From contig NZ_JAERRF010000041.1 in assembly GCF_016741875.1 (NCBI RefSeq), positions 1-58,525 on the forward strand: 58,525 nucleotides of DNA, written 5' to 3'. Source of the DNA: Streptomyces coffeae (GTDB taxonomy: Bacteria; Actinomycetota; Actinomycetes; Streptomycetales; Streptomycetaceae). This document shows, one piece after another, positions 1 through 8,445 of this stretch. The notes beneath the pieces were generated by a model. That model saw only the letters and a list, made by a program, of their open reading frames with translations. It ran no database searches and was not told where the DNA came from. The position numbers and the translations under genes are program-made. Position 1 is the first letter of the stretch. Every line of letters starts with the position of its first letter.

Positions 1-83
1 CCTAGGGGCGTCGGGCTGCTCCTCAAAGACACACCGGACAGGGCCCAGGAGTGTCGGGGCCGCGTGTCCGCGCCGAGTGAAGC

Positions 84-113
84 GACCGCATCGCGCCGGG
101 CGCGGATGCGGTC
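84..113 (-). terminator. hairpin downstream of nucS
   Basis: The arms gaccgcatc (84-92) and gatgcggtc (105-113) are complementary and can be extended inward with one bulge. The hairpin lies about 70 nt past the nucS stop on the minus strand, so it could end that transcript. No T-run follows, as is common in Streptomyces. Positions 1-83 show nothing else recognisable. Confidence 0.35.
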
Positions 114-182
114 GGATGGCGGGAAGTCGTGGGTGTGGCGGGCGGCAGCGTCGGAACAGCCGTCACCGGCCGCCCACAGCCG

Positions 183-845
183 TCAGAAGAGACGGAGCTT
201 GTCGTCCTCGATACCGCGCAGCGCGTCGTAGTCGAGGACCGCACAGCCGATACCGCGGTCGGTGGCCAGTACCCGCGCCTGTGGCTTGATCTCCTGGGCG
301 GCGAAAATCCCCTTCACCGGGGCGAGATGGGGATCCCGGTTGAGGAGCTCCAGATAGCGGGTGAGCTGCTCGACACCGTCGATCTCACCACGGCGTTTGA
401 TCTCCACGGCGACAGTCGTGCCGTCCGCGTCCCGGCAGAGAATGTCCACGGGGCCAATGGCAGTGGGGTATTCACGCCGAATAAGAGTCCAGCCATCGCC
501 GAGTGTCTCGATACGATCGGCCAGCAGCTCCTGGAGATGGGCCTCGACACCGTCCTTGATCAGGCCCGGATCGACACCGAGTTCATGCGACGAGTCATGG
601 AGGACCTCCTCCATGGTAATGATGAGCTTTTCCCCCGCTTTGTTCACGACCGTCCACACGTTGTCATCGCCCTCTTTGAGGGTGCACGGCGGAGACATCC
701 AGTTGAGGGGTTTGTAGGCCCTGTCGTCCGCGTGAATGGACACACTGCCGTCGGCCTTGACGAGGATCAGACGGGGTGCCGAGGGAAGGTGGGCGGTGAG
801 ACGGCCGGCGTAGTCCACGGAGCACCGGGCGATGACGAGACGCAT
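183..845 (-). CDS. nucS: endonuclease NucS
   Basis: NucS is the actinobacterial/archaeal mismatch-specific endonuclease (EndoMS), which cuts both strands at mismatches and works with the sliding clamp in MutS/MutL-free mismatch repair. The 220-aa product has the usual length of about 223 aa. The nuclease signature is visible: D134 (GPVDIL), then E148-x-K150 (VAVEIKRRG). The C-terminus ends DDKLRLF, the expected clamp-binding tail. The ATG at 845 is chosen because the protein then begins MRLVIARCSVDYAGRL, the family N-terminus; the frame is open further upstream but that part looks non-coding. It stands alone, divergent from the small conserved gene at 1057. Confidence 0.95.
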   Translation of the reverse strand: MRLVIARCSVDYAGRLTAHLPSAPRLILVKADGSVSIHADDRAYKPLNWMSPPCTLKEGDDNVWTVVNKAGEKLIITMEEVLHDSSHELGVDPGLIKDGVEAHLQELLADRIETLGDGWTLIRREYPTAIGPVDILCRDADGTTVAVEIKRRGEIDGVEQLTRYLELLNRDPHLAPVKGIFAAQEIKPQARVLATDRGIGCAVLDYDALRGIEDDKLRLF

Positions 846-1056
846 GGTCGGCAACGCTACTCGACGGCGGTGGCTCCACGCGATTCGTCCGGCGATGGAC
901 CCGTTCGGCAATGGCTGGTTGTGTGCCCATTCTCCTGGTGCGGGTGGAGTGGCCGAATTACCGTTGAAGCGGGCGGTCGCCGGGCGGGTACGCTGCGTCG
1001 CCATCCGCCCATCCCATCCCTGAGACCCCGCCCGCGGGGTCGCGAGAGGAGAACCC

Positions 1057-1449
1057 ATGTCGCTCGACGTCTCACCGGCCCTTCTCGAACAGGCCGAGCG
1101 AGGCGAGGTCGACGAAGCGGACTTCGTCGACTGCGTCCGGAACTCCCTACCCTACGCATGGGAGATGATCAGCTCCCTGGTGGCTCAGCTGAAGGTGGAC
1201 GGCGGGGAGTTCGCCGACAACCAGACGCCGCCGCCGGACGAGCAGGCACGCGGTCAACTGCTGCGCGCACTGGCGAGTGACGCGATACGCGGCGCGCTCC
1301 AGCGCCACTTCGGGGTCCGGCTGGCCTTTCAGAACTGTCACCGGGTGGCCGTCTTCCCGATGGACGCGTCGGCGGATGAGCGCCTCGCGCGCTTCACCTC
1401 GGTTCGGGGGCAGTTGCTGAACCAGTCGCCCGAACTGCGCGACTGCTGA
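1057..1449 (+). CDS. SCO5389-family conserved protein
   Basis: This is a 130-aa soluble acidic protein with no signal peptide and no catalytic motif that I recognise. The sequence (start MSLDVSPALLEQAERGEVDE, end LLNQSPELRDC) matches my memory of the Streptomyces family next to nucS, named after SCO5389; its function is unknown. The ATG follows GAGAGGAGAA at good ribosome-binding spacing. It is divergent from nucS with about 210 nt between them, where only a weak possible promoter (TTGAAG near 964 and TACGCT near 989, spacing too long) can be pointed to. Confidence 0.8.
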   Translation: MSLDVSPALLEQAERGEVDEADFVDCVRNSLPYAWEMISSLVAQLKVDGGEFADNQTPPPDEQARGQLLRALASDAIRGALQRHFGVRLAFQNCHRVAVFPMDASADERLARFTSVRGQLLNQSPELRDC

Positions 1450-1460
1450 CGCGATGACCG

Positions 1461-1504
1461 CTGCCGCTCCCTCAGGGGGAGGTGTATCAGCACAGGAGCG
1501 GCAG
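1461..1504. terminator. terminator hairpin between convergent genes
   Basis: Perfect 10-bp arms ctgccgctcc (1461-1470) and ggagcggcag (1495-1504) enclose a 24-nt loop. The hairpin lies between the 1057-1449 gene and the convergent oxidoreductase; its right arm is inside the oxidoreductase 3' end. It could serve both transcripts. Confidence 0.5.
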
Positions 1505-2521
1505 CACTTCACCACCGAGCCTGCGCACATTCTCCTCCGTGGTCGCGAGGTCCCCGGACCCCTCGACCAGCAGCGCGAACCGGCGGATTCCGGTGCGCTC
1601 CGCGGTGGCCGCCAGCCGGTCGGCGCACAGCCGCGGCGAACCGACCGGATGCAGCTCGCACAGCAACTCCGCATAGGCCACCGGATCACGCATCCGGCGC
1701 TGCCGCCCATCGACCGTGACATGGGCGCCGAGCCCCTGCCGTAACCAGCCGGGCATCGCCTTGGTCAGGGTCTCCGCGGCCTCGGGGCGCGCATCCGCGA
1801 TCTGCACCACTCCGGCCGAGACATGCTCCGCCGCCTCGACCTCCTCGGGTGAACGGCCCGCGGCGAGCGCGGAGCTCCGCCACAGCGCGACCGCCTCGGC
1901 CTTCTCCTCGTCGCCGCAGTGCATACCGAGGAGCATGGGCAGCCCGCGCTCGGCGGCCAGCCGCACACTGCCGGGCGAGGTGCAGGCCACGACCACCGGC
2001 GGGGAGACCGACCCCCGCGCGCCGGGCGGATCCTCGCAACGCGGCACCACCGGCACCTCACGGAAGGCGAACCGCTCTCCGTCCGCCCCCACCCGGGGCT
2101 CGCGCAGCCAGCGCAACAGCAGATCGAGTGATTCGGGGAAGCCGTGCTCATATGCCTCGAGGCCCGAACCGAAGACCTCCAGATCCACCCAGGGCCCGCC
2201 GCGGCCGACGCCCAGGGTGAACCGGCCACCGGAGACCAGATGCAGCAGCGCCGCCTGCTCACCCAGCGCTACGGGATGCGCCGTGGGCAGCACGCTCACC
2301 GCCGTGCCGACCCCGAGGGTGCGGGTGCGGCCCAGCAGATGGGCGGCGAGGGTGACCGCGGAGGGACAGACTCCGTACGGAACGAAGTGGTGCTCGGCGA
2401 GCCAGACCGCGTCCAGCCCCGCCACCTCCGCCAGTTCGGCCGACCGCACCGCCCGGTGCAGCGCCTCCTGCTGTCCCTGGCCCGGGAATTGAGCGGCCAG
2501 GATGAAAGCCCCCACATGCAT
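1487..2521 (-). CDS. LLM-class flavin-dependent oxidoreductase
   Basis: This is a 344-aa member of the luciferase-like monooxygenase (bacterial luciferase/F420) superfamily. Such enzymes bind FMN or F420 in a TIM barrel; the substrate cannot be told. Support: N-terminal barrel strand followed by the segment AEVAGLDAVWLAEHHF, the GVGTAVSVLPTAHPV strand, the SGGRFTLGVGRG motif and a C-terminal helix CADRLAATAERTGIRRFALL. Two in-frame ATGs compete: the one at 2527 lies only 3 nt from the AAGGAGG box (2531-2537), while the one at 2521 is 9 nt away, so 2521 is preferred. Convergent with the gene at 1057. Confidence 0.85.
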   Translation of the reverse strand: MHVGAFILAAQFPGQGQQEALHRAVRSAELAEVAGLDAVWLAEHHFVPYGVCPSAVTLAAHLLGRTRTLGVGTAVSVLPTAHPVALGEQAALLHLVSGGRFTLGVGRGGPWVDLEVFGSGLEAYEHGFPESLDLLLRWLREPRVGADGERFAFREVPVVPRCEDPPGARGSVSPPVVVACTSPGSVRLAAERGLPMLLGMHCGDEEKAEAVALWRSSALAAGRSPEEVEAAEHVSAGVVQIADARPEAAETLTKAMPGWLRQGLGAHVTVDGRQRRMRDPVAYAELLCELHPVGSPRLCADRLAATAERTGIRRFALLVEGSGDLATTEENVRRLGGEVLPLLC

Positions 2522-2760
2522 CGCCATCTGCCTCCTTGTCGCGGATCGTCCGCGGACGCGGGCCCACCCCCTCAAAGGCATTAACGCCTGACACGTGCCA
2601 AGGGCACGGCTTGGCAAGAAGTTTTCATGATGATCGGAGGGTGACAGTGGACGACGGCTTTCCGGATGCGTGACCGTAAAGCGTAGGCTGGTCACAGCCT
2701 GTAGCGTCCAGCGTGTCGCATCGCCGAGTTGCCGAGTTGTCGAGTTGCCGAGGTGTCACC

Positions 2761-3078
2761 GTGTCTCCACGTCGAAACCGCCCGCGAGGCGGCGAGAAGC
2801 CCGTCGGCCGCGACGGCGCCGACCGCTTCGGACTGGAGCGCACCGAGAGCTGGCAGGACGAGGAGTGGGTGGTGCGGCAGATCAGCGGCGCCGCCGCCAC
2901 CAAGCACTACCGCTGCCCCGGCTGCGACCAGGAGATCCCGCCGGGGGTGCCCCATGTGGTCGCCTGGCAGCAGCATTCGGGGGCCGACGACCGCCGCCAC
3001 TGGCACAAGGCGTGCTGGAACGCACGGGACCGCCGGAGCGCCAAGCTCCAGCGGTCCCGTAACGCACCGAAGTACTGA
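2761..3078 (+). CDS. small conserved protein with Cys/His metal-site pattern
   Basis: The product is a 105-aa hypothetical from the GTG at 2761. The N-terminus is basic. The core has CPGC (Cys-x2-Cys), then VPHVVAW, and later HWHKACW, a Cys/His spacing that would suit one zinc site. Related Streptomyces proteins have been annotated as ATP/GTP-binding, but no Walker motif is present and I do not support that label. Upstream (2722-2760) is a run of imperfect GCCGAGTTG repeats, so an earlier ATG at 2713 that translates the repeat is not favoured. Convergent with the ABC permease gene ending at 3109. Confidence 0.65.
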   Translation: MSPRRNRPRGGEKPVGRDGADRFGLERTESWQDEEWVVRQISGAAATKHYRCPGCDQEIPPGVPHVVAWQQHSGADDRRHWHKACWNARDRRSAKLQRSRNAPKY

Positions 3079-3108
3079 GCCCGTGACCCGGGCCGCCCGG
3101 AACGGGCC

Positions 3109-4092
3109 TCAGACGTCGCGCTTCTCCAGCAGCGAATAGGCGGCGATCAGCGCCGCGCCGGTGACTCCGGCCACCAGGCCCAGCTGCGCCATACCGTTGC
3201 CCAGGTCGTCGGAGACCTGGAACAGCGAGGCCAGCGACTGGGGCGAGGAGTACTTCTGCATGGTCTCGCCCAGGTCGAAAAGGCCGTCGGACATCATCAG
3301 GAACGGCGGGAGGATCGACGGGAGCAGCACCACACCGAGCATCGTGGCGATGGCGCCCGCGGAGTGCCGCAGCATGGAGCCGACGGCGAGCGAGAGCAGT
3401 CCCAGCAGCGACATGTACAGTGCGGCACCCACCGTCGCGCCCAGCCACTGCTTACCGCTGGGCTCCATGACGTCCGGACCGCTGTGCATCCCGGTACTGG
3501 CGAACGCCACCAGCGCCAGCGCGGCGGTCGTGGTGACGAACGAGAGGGTGAAGAAGACCAGCGCCTTGGCGGTCAGCACCCGCGCGCGCTGCGGGCAGGC
3601 GGTGAAGGTGGTGCGGATCATCCCGGTGCCGTACTCGGAGGAGATCACGAGCACGCCCAGCGTGACCAGGCACAGCTGGCCCAGCAGCGTGCCGACGAAG
3701 CCGGGGAGGGTCGGGGGAGCGGTGACGTAGTCCTTGTCGCTGGTGGTCGCGGAGACCAGCAGCCCGATTCCGACGACCAGCGCGACCATCACGCTCAGCG
3801 TCCAGATCGTCGACCGCACCGACTTGATCTTGGTCCACTCGGAGGCGAGGGCATCTCCGAAGTGGGTGCGCCGGACCGGGATGGGCGAGGTGTACGCGCC
3901 CACGGCGGCATACGGCTGGGACGGGTTGGCCCCGGGGGGCGGCGGCGTCGGCTGCGGCATCTTTGGCTGGGGCATCTGCGCCTGCGGGGGCATCTGCTGC
4001 GGATGTGCCGACTGCGGGGGCATCGGGGGCGCCTGCGGGGGCGTCTGCGGCGGGACGGGCGCCGACTGGGGCTGCTGGTAGGGGGTCGTCAT
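3109..4092 (-). CDS. ABC-2 type transporter permease (exporter 1)
   Basis: This is the membrane subunit of an ABC-2 exporter, 327 aa. Residues 1-75 are a proline/glutamine/methionine-rich cytoplasmic extension. A segment with the EWTKIKSVRST motif typical of these permeases follows, then about six hydrophobic segments. The start ATG overlaps the TGA of the upstream ATPase gene (ATGA, 4089-4092), so the two are translationally coupled. The substrate is unknown; lipids, antibiotics or peptides are all possible for this class. It is paralogous to the permease at 6383-7153, which lacks the Pro-rich extension. Confidence 0.85.
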   Translation of the reverse strand: MTTPYQQPQSAPVPPQTPPQAPPMPPQSAHPQQMPPQAQMPQPKMPQPTPPPPGANPSQPYAAVGAYTSPIPVRRTHFGDALASEWTKIKSVRSTIWTLSVMVALVVGIGLLVSATTSDKDYVTAPPTLPGFVGTLLGQLCLVTLGVLVISSEYGTGMIRTTFTACPQRARVLTAKALVFFTLSFVTTTAALALVAFASTGMHSGPDVMEPSGKQWLGATVGAALYMSLLGLLSLAVGSMLRHSAGAIATMLGVVLLPSILPPFLMMSDGLFDLGETMQKYSSPQSLASLFQVSDDLGNGMAQLGLVAGVTGAALIAAYSLLEKRDV

Positions 4093-5294
4093 CGGGCGTC
4101 CTCGCTGTCGCGCTTGGTCATATCAGGAGCGGAGGCCGGGGGCGCGGTGGGCGGCGCCGCGGGCGCGGCGGCGGCTTGCTGTCCATGGGGCGGGGTGCCC
4201 GGCGCCGGGGCGTGGCCCTGCGGTGCCGCGGGCGGCTCGGCGTACCCCGGGAGCACGGTGCCGGGCGGGAAGCCTCCCGGCCCCATGGGCTGGCCCGGCA
4301 TCCCCGGCGCGTAGCCGTGCGCACCGCCCTGCGGCGGCATTCCGGGGACCGGCTCCATGAGCCCGGCGCGCTGGTCCGCGGTGGAGCGGTAGTCCACCGC
4401 GCCCGAGGTCATCCGCATGTACGCCTCTTCCAGCGACGCCTGGTGCGGCGACAGCTCCCAGAGGCGGACGTCCGCCTGGTGCGCCAGCTCGCTGATCCGC
4501 GGCAGCGGCAGCCCGGTCACCCGCAGCGCGCCGTCCTGCTCCGGCAGCACCTGGCCGCCCGCCTCGCCGAGGGCCGAGGTGAGCTTCTCCCGCTGCGCCG
4601 GTTCGCCGTCGGGGGTGCGGACGCGGGCGAAGTCCGCCGAGTTGTAGGAGATGAAGTCCCGGACGTTCATATCGGCGAGCAGCTGGCCGCGCCCGATGAC
4701 GATCAGATGGTCGGCGGTGAGCGCCATCTCGCTCATGAGGTGACTGGAGACGAAGACGGTGCGGCCCTCGGAGGCCAGCTGCTTCATCAGGTTGCGGACC
4801 CACAGGATGCCCTCGGGGTCCAGACCGTTGACCGGCTCGTCGAAGAGCAGCACCTGCGGGTCGCCGAGCAGCGCGGCGGCGATGCCCAGGCGCTGGCCCA
4901 TACCGAGCGAGAAGCCCTTGGACCGCTTGCGGGCCACGCTCTGGAGGCCGACCACGCCCAGTACCTCGTCCACCCGGCGGGCCGGGATACCGGACAGCTG
5001 GGCCAGGCACATCAGGTGCTGGCGCGCACTGCGGCCGCCGTGCACCGCCTTGGCGTCGAGCAGGGCACCCACCTGGCGTGGCGCGTTGGGGAGGCGGCGG
5101 AACGGGTAGCCACCCACGGTGACCTGCCCGGCGGTGGGCTCGTCGAGCCCCAGGATCATGCGCATCGTCGTCGACTTGCCGGATCCGTTGGGTCCCAGGA
5201 AGCCGGTGACGGCACCGGGCCTCACCTGGAACGACAAGTTGTACACGGCCGTCTTGGCGCCGTAGCGCTTCGTCAGGCCGACTGCCTCGATCAT
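4089..5294 (-). CDS. ABC transporter ATP-binding protein (exporter 1)
   Basis: This is the nucleotide-binding subunit for the downstream ABC-2 permease. Visible motifs are Walker A GPNGSGKST, signature region SLGMGQRLGIAAALLG, Walker B VLLFDEP and the His switch SSHLMSE. After about residue 300 the protein continues into a Pro/Gly/Met/Ala-rich tail of about 90 residues that ATPases of this family do not need. The ATG at 5294 is preferred: GAGGGG precedes it at 7 nt. A TTG 18 nt upstream is possible but less likely. The protein is about 401 aa. Confidence 0.88.
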   Translation of the reverse strand: MIEAVGLTKRYGAKTAVYNLSFQVRPGAVTGFLGPNGSGKSTTMRMILGLDEPTAGQVTVGGYPFRRLPNAPRQVGALLDAKAVHGGRSARQHLMCLAQLSGIPARRVDEVLGVVGLQSVARKRSKGFSLGMGQRLGIAAALLGDPQVLLFDEPVNGLDPEGILWVRNLMKQLASEGRTVFVSSHLMSEMALTADHLIVIGRGQLLADMNVRDFISYNSADFARVRTPDGEPAQREKLTSALGEAGGQVLPEQDGALRVTGLPLPRISELAHQADVRLWELSPHQASLEEAYMRMTSGAVDYRSTADQRAGLMEPVPGMPPQGGAHGYAPGMPGQPMGPGGFPPGTVLPGYAEPPAAPQGHAPAPGTPPHGQQAAAAPAAPPTAPPASAPDMTKRDSEDAR

Positions 5295-5374
5295 TCTCCG
5301 CCCCTCGTGCAAATGGGTCCGGGGCGCGAGCCCCCGTGAGGGTTAGGAGCTTAGCGGCGTGTTGACGGTTCCTC

Positions 5375-6271
5375 TCACGGGAGGATTGAGAGCGCATCGT
5401 AATCACGAGCCCCGGGGGGCCCGTGATCCCCGTTCCTGGCGGCCCCGGCGTCCTCGGCGTAGCGCCCGAACGCGTCCTGCGGCAGCGCCCAGCCCTCGTC
5501 CCGGAAGGCGCGGGTGCCCGCCTCCCGCACCGCGGGATCGGCGCCCGCGCGCCCGACCCAGGAGCGCGGATCGGGGCCGAGCAGGGCGCGCAGCCGGGCG
5601 GAGGCGGCCAGCAGCCGGGTCAGCAGCGCGCTCTGGTCGCCGCCTCCGGGCAGCGGCGCCGTCGCGTCCGGGTTCCGCAGCACCCCGCGCACCCCGGCGT
5701 ACACATACGCGCCGCCCAGCCGCTCGCCGGACGGCAGCACCATCGGGAAGTCCGTGCCGGGCAGCAGCACCCGCCGGTAGTTGGGGTACTCGGTGGCGTC
5801 CACGGCCGCGAGCTGTCCGGCGTCGAGCCAGCTGACGACCAGCGGTGTGCACGCCTGTGGAGCGGGGTACGGCGCGGAGGCGACATAGCCGTAGCGCCCG
5901 ATGTGCGCCGAGCAGCCGACCGCGATCCCGGTGACATCCACCGGGACCATCGGCACCGCGTATGGGGCGTCCGGCCGGGACAGCTTGTGGTGCAGCTGGG
6001 CGGGGGAGGCGTTGGAGCCGACGGCGATGACCGGGGTGCGCGCCCCGGCCGTCGGCACCCCGAGCCGGGCCAGTTCGGCGTCGAGCGGGACGCGGCGCCC
6101 GTCCGGGCCGGCCACCGGCCAGCTGCCCAGCCGTCCCGCCGCGGGGTCCAGGGGCCACAGCTCACCGCCGGTGAGCAGGGTGGGGGAGGTGACGGGGCGG
6201 CCGGGGTAGCTGAGCGGCTGCCGGGCGGGCACATCGGCGAAGCCCAGGGCGGCGAGGCTGCGGTCGGTCAC
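5375..6271 (-). CDS. conserved hypothetical protein with GGCT-like GSN motif
   Basis: This is a 298-aa soluble protein between two ABC exporter operons, all on the minus strand. No family is recognised with certainty. The segment VIAVGSNASPAQLHHKL resembles the GSN loop of gamma-glutamylcyclotransferase-like folds, and EYPNYRRVLLPGTDFPM follows later, so a GGCT-like fold is a guess. There is no signal peptide or membrane segment. About 80 nt separate it from the ATPase gene start at 5294 and about 110 nt from the permease stop at 6383, so co-transcription is possible but not shown. Confidence 0.6.
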   Translation of the reverse strand: MTDRSLAALGFADVPARQPLSYPGRPVTSPTLLTGGELWPLDPAAGRLGSWPVAGPDGRRVPLDAELARLGVPTAGARTPVIAVGSNASPAQLHHKLSRPDAPYAVPMVPVDVTGIAVGCSAHIGRYGYVASAPYPAPQACTPLVVSWLDAGQLAAVDATEYPNYRRVLLPGTDFPMVLPSGERLGGAYVYAGVRGVLRNPDATAPLPGGGDQSALLTRLLAASARLRALLGPDPRSWVGRAGADPAVREAGTRAFRDEGWALPQDAFGRYAEDAGAARNGDHGPPGARDYDALSILP

Positions 6272-6382
6272 ACCGCGAGCCTACGCGCGGCCGCCGCTCG
6301 GTCAGGCCCTGTCAGGACTCAGCGGCGCAACGAGGCAGCCGCGGACGAACGACGGCACGTCGCGGCACGTCCCGCGGAGCGC

Positions 6383-7153
6383 TCAGGCGTCGCGGCGCTT
6401 GAGCAGCAGATACCCCGTCACCAGGGCGGCGGCCACCCACAGACACATGATGGTGAAGCCGCCCCATGGGCCGTACGGGGCACCGTCGCGGTCCGGGATC
6501 ACCCGCATGATGTGCTGGCCCGCCTGGTCCGGCAGATATGCGCCGAACTTCCGGGTCACCTTCACATTGGCCAGGATGTTCGAGATCAGGAAGAAGAACG
6601 GCATCAGCACGCCCAGGGACAGCAGCGGGCTGCGCAGCATCGTGGCGACGGCCATCGAGAACACGGTGATGAGCGTCATGTAGAGCCCGCCGCCGAGGAC
6701 CGCGCGCAGCACCCCCGGGTCGTCCAGCGATGTCCCGTACCGGCCCAGCAGGCTCTGGCCGGTGGCGAAGGCGGCGAAGCTGGTCAGCATGGACACCGCC
6801 ACGGCGAGCAGTGCCGCCACGGTGACCTTGGCGAAGAACAGGACCCCGCGGCGCGGGACGGCCGCGAGCGAGGTGCGGATCATTCCGGTGGCGTACTCGC
6901 CGGAGACCACCAGCACCCCGAAGACGATCATCGCGAGCTGGCCGAGTCCGGTTCCGGCGAAGCTCACGAAGGTCGGGTCGAAGACCCGTTTGTCGTGGGG
7001 GGACAGTCTGCCGAAGTCATGCCGGACCAGCGCGCTGATCAACGCCCCGAGCGCGACCGTGACCAGTGCGGCCACCCCCAGCGTCCACCCCGTCGAGCGC
7101 ACCGAGCGGATCTTGGTCCATTCCGAGCGCAGCACCTGGGTCACCACCGCCAT
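6383..7153 (-). CDS. ABC-2 type transporter permease (exporter 2)
   Basis: This is the 256-aa membrane subunit of a second ABC-2 exporter. It begins MAVVTQVLRSEWTKIRSVRSTGW, the same SEWTKI(K/R)SVRST entry motif as the permease at 3109-4092, and has about six hydrophobic segments. The start lies 2 nt after the stop of the ATPase gene (7156), so they form a coupled operon. The substrate is unknown. Side-by-side reading with exporter 1 shows conserved segments such as GTGMIRT/ATGMIRT and the final LLKRRDA/LLEKRDV, which points to duplication. Confidence 0.85.
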   Translation of the reverse strand: MAVVTQVLRSEWTKIRSVRSTGWTLGVAALVTVALGALISALVRHDFGRLSPHDKRVFDPTFVSFAGTGLGQLAMIVFGVLVVSGEYATGMIRTSLAAVPRRGVLFFAKVTVAALLAVAVSMLTSFAAFATGQSLLGRYGTSLDDPGVLRAVLGGGLYMTLITVFSMAVATMLRSPLLSLGVLMPFFFLISNILANVKVTRKFGAYLPDQAGQHIMRVIPDRDGAPYGPWGGFTIMCLWVAAALVTGYLLLKRRDA

Positions 7154-7155
7154 CG

Positions 7156-8127
7156 TCAGGACTCCTTCCGTGGCCGCCAGTCGGCGCCCCAGGCGGCGGC
7201 GGGGGCGGGCTCATCGGCGCCCGCGGGATGCGCGTGGTACTCCACCGCCCCGGCGGTGAGCCGCATGAACGCCTCCTCCAGGGACGCCTGTTGCCGGCTC
7301 AGCTCGTGCAGCACCAGCCGGTGGTCGGCCATCAGCTGGCCCAGGCGCACCGGATCGCCGTCGTCCACCTCGAACGAGCCGTCGGAGCCGGGAACCGCCG
7401 TGATACCGCCCGCGGCCAGAACATCGCTCAGCCGCTGGTATTCGGGCGAGCGCAATCGGACATAGGAACGTGAATGCTGGGTGATGAAATCGGACATCGA
7501 GGTATCGGCGAGAAGTCGTCCCTGACCGATGACGACCAAATGGTCGGCTGTGAGTGCCATTTCGCTCATCAGATGACTTGATACGAACACAGTCCGACCC
7601 TGGCCCGCCAGATCCCGCATGAGATTCCGGATCCAGTGGATGCCCTCCGGATCAAGCCCGTTGACCGGTTCGTCGAACATCAGGATCGATGGATCGCCCA
7701 GCATCGCGGCCGCGATCCCCAGCCGCTGACTCATTCCCAGGGAAAAACCCTTGGAGCGTTTGCGGGCGACCGAGCCGAGTCCGACCAGGTCCAGCACCTC
7801 ATGGACCCGGGAGCGCGGTACGCCATTGCTCTGGGCGAGGCACAGCAGGTGGTGGAAGGCGCTACGGCCGCCGTGTACGGCCTTGGCGTCGAGGAGGGCG
7901 CCGACATGGCGCAGCGGGTCCGTCAGCCGCTCATAGGGCTGTCCGTCGATCCGGACCCGGCCGGACGTCGGATGGTCAAGGCCCAGCACGATCCGCATGG
8001 TGGTGGACTTGCCCGCGCCGTTCGGACCGAGGAAGCCGGTGACCACACCGGGCCGGACGGTGAAGGAGAGACCGTCCACGGCGGGTGTGTCGCCGTAGGT
8101 CTTGCTCAGCCCCTCGATCTCGATCAT
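7156..8127 (-). CDS. ABC transporter ATP-binding protein (exporter 2)
   Basis: This is a 323-aa nucleotide-binding subunit: Walker A GPNGAGKST, signature SLGMSQRLGIAAAMLG, Walker B ILMFDEP, His switch SSHLMSE. It is closely similar to the ATPase at 4089-5294 along the whole catalytic domain (shared LLDAKAVHGGRSA, GSVARKRSKGFSLGM, NGLDPEG blocks). It has only a short acidic/Ala-rich C-terminal tail in place of the Pro-rich one. It is the first gene of a two-gene operon with the permease at 6383. Confidence 0.88.
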   Translation of the reverse strand: MIEIEGLSKTYGDTPAVDGLSFTVRPGVVTGFLGPNGAGKSTTMRIVLGLDHPTSGRVRIDGQPYERLTDPLRHVGALLDAKAVHGGRSAFHHLLCLAQSNGVPRSRVHEVLDLVGLGSVARKRSKGFSLGMSQRLGIAAAMLGDPSILMFDEPVNGLDPEGIHWIRNLMRDLAGQGRTVFVSSHLMSEMALTADHLVVIGQGRLLADTSMSDFITQHSRSYVRLRSPEYQRLSDVLAAGGITAVPGSDGSFEVDDGDPVRLGQLMADHRLVLHELSRQQASLEEAFMRLTAGAVEYHAHPAGADEPAPAAAWGADWRPRKES

Positions 8128-8192
8128 GCGGCCACGCTAAGCGCGGCCCGTCACCCCCGCCACCGGGCCGCCGCCCCCCGGAGTACGTTCCC

Positions 8193-8232
8193 TTTTTGGG
8201 CTCGGTTCGCCTCCGATTTTTGGGCTCGGTTC
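8193..8232. repeat. two 16-bp direct repeats in intergenic gap
   Basis: The 16-mer tttttgggctcggttc occurs at 8193-8208 and again at 8217-8232 (period 24). Immediately after lies a partly palindromic element, cccagc-taccgctggg, around 8236-8252, of the kind often scattered in Streptomyces intergenic DNA. The 318-nt gap (8128-8445) contains no convincing gene; besides these repeats it holds the filP-side hairpin. Confidence 0.6.
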
Positions 8233-8387
8233 TCCCCCAGCTACCGCTGGGAGGTACCCCCGCCGGGGCGCTGAAGCCCCTGCCGACGGTCGACCGTGCT
8301 CGGCCCCTCGTGCCTCGGGGCCTCCGCGCGCTCTCCCTTTCGACAGGGTCGCGCCCCTTCGGCTCACTCGCCGGTGGTGCTCATGCG

Positions 8388-8423
8388 CGTGCCCCGCGCC
8401 GCAGAGGTGCGGCACGGGGCACG
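8388..8423 (-). terminator. terminator hairpin after filP
   Basis: The outer arms cgtgccccg (8388-8396) and cggggcacg (8415-8423) are perfectly complementary. Inside them ccgca (8399-8403) pairs with tgcgg (8408-8412), giving one long GC-rich hairpin about 22 nt past the filP stop. Confidence 0.55.
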
Positions 8424-8445
8424 GAACGCTCCGGGTGACCGGACG

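Noticed and set aside
964..994. TTGAAG/TACGCT as promoter of the gene at 1057
   Set aside because: Spacer of 19 nt and poor -10; not strong enough to list.
2722..2760. GCCGAGTTG-type repeats as an N-terminal extension of the gene at 2761
   Set aside because: The translated repeat is unlike protein, and the GTG at 2761 gives a sensible start.
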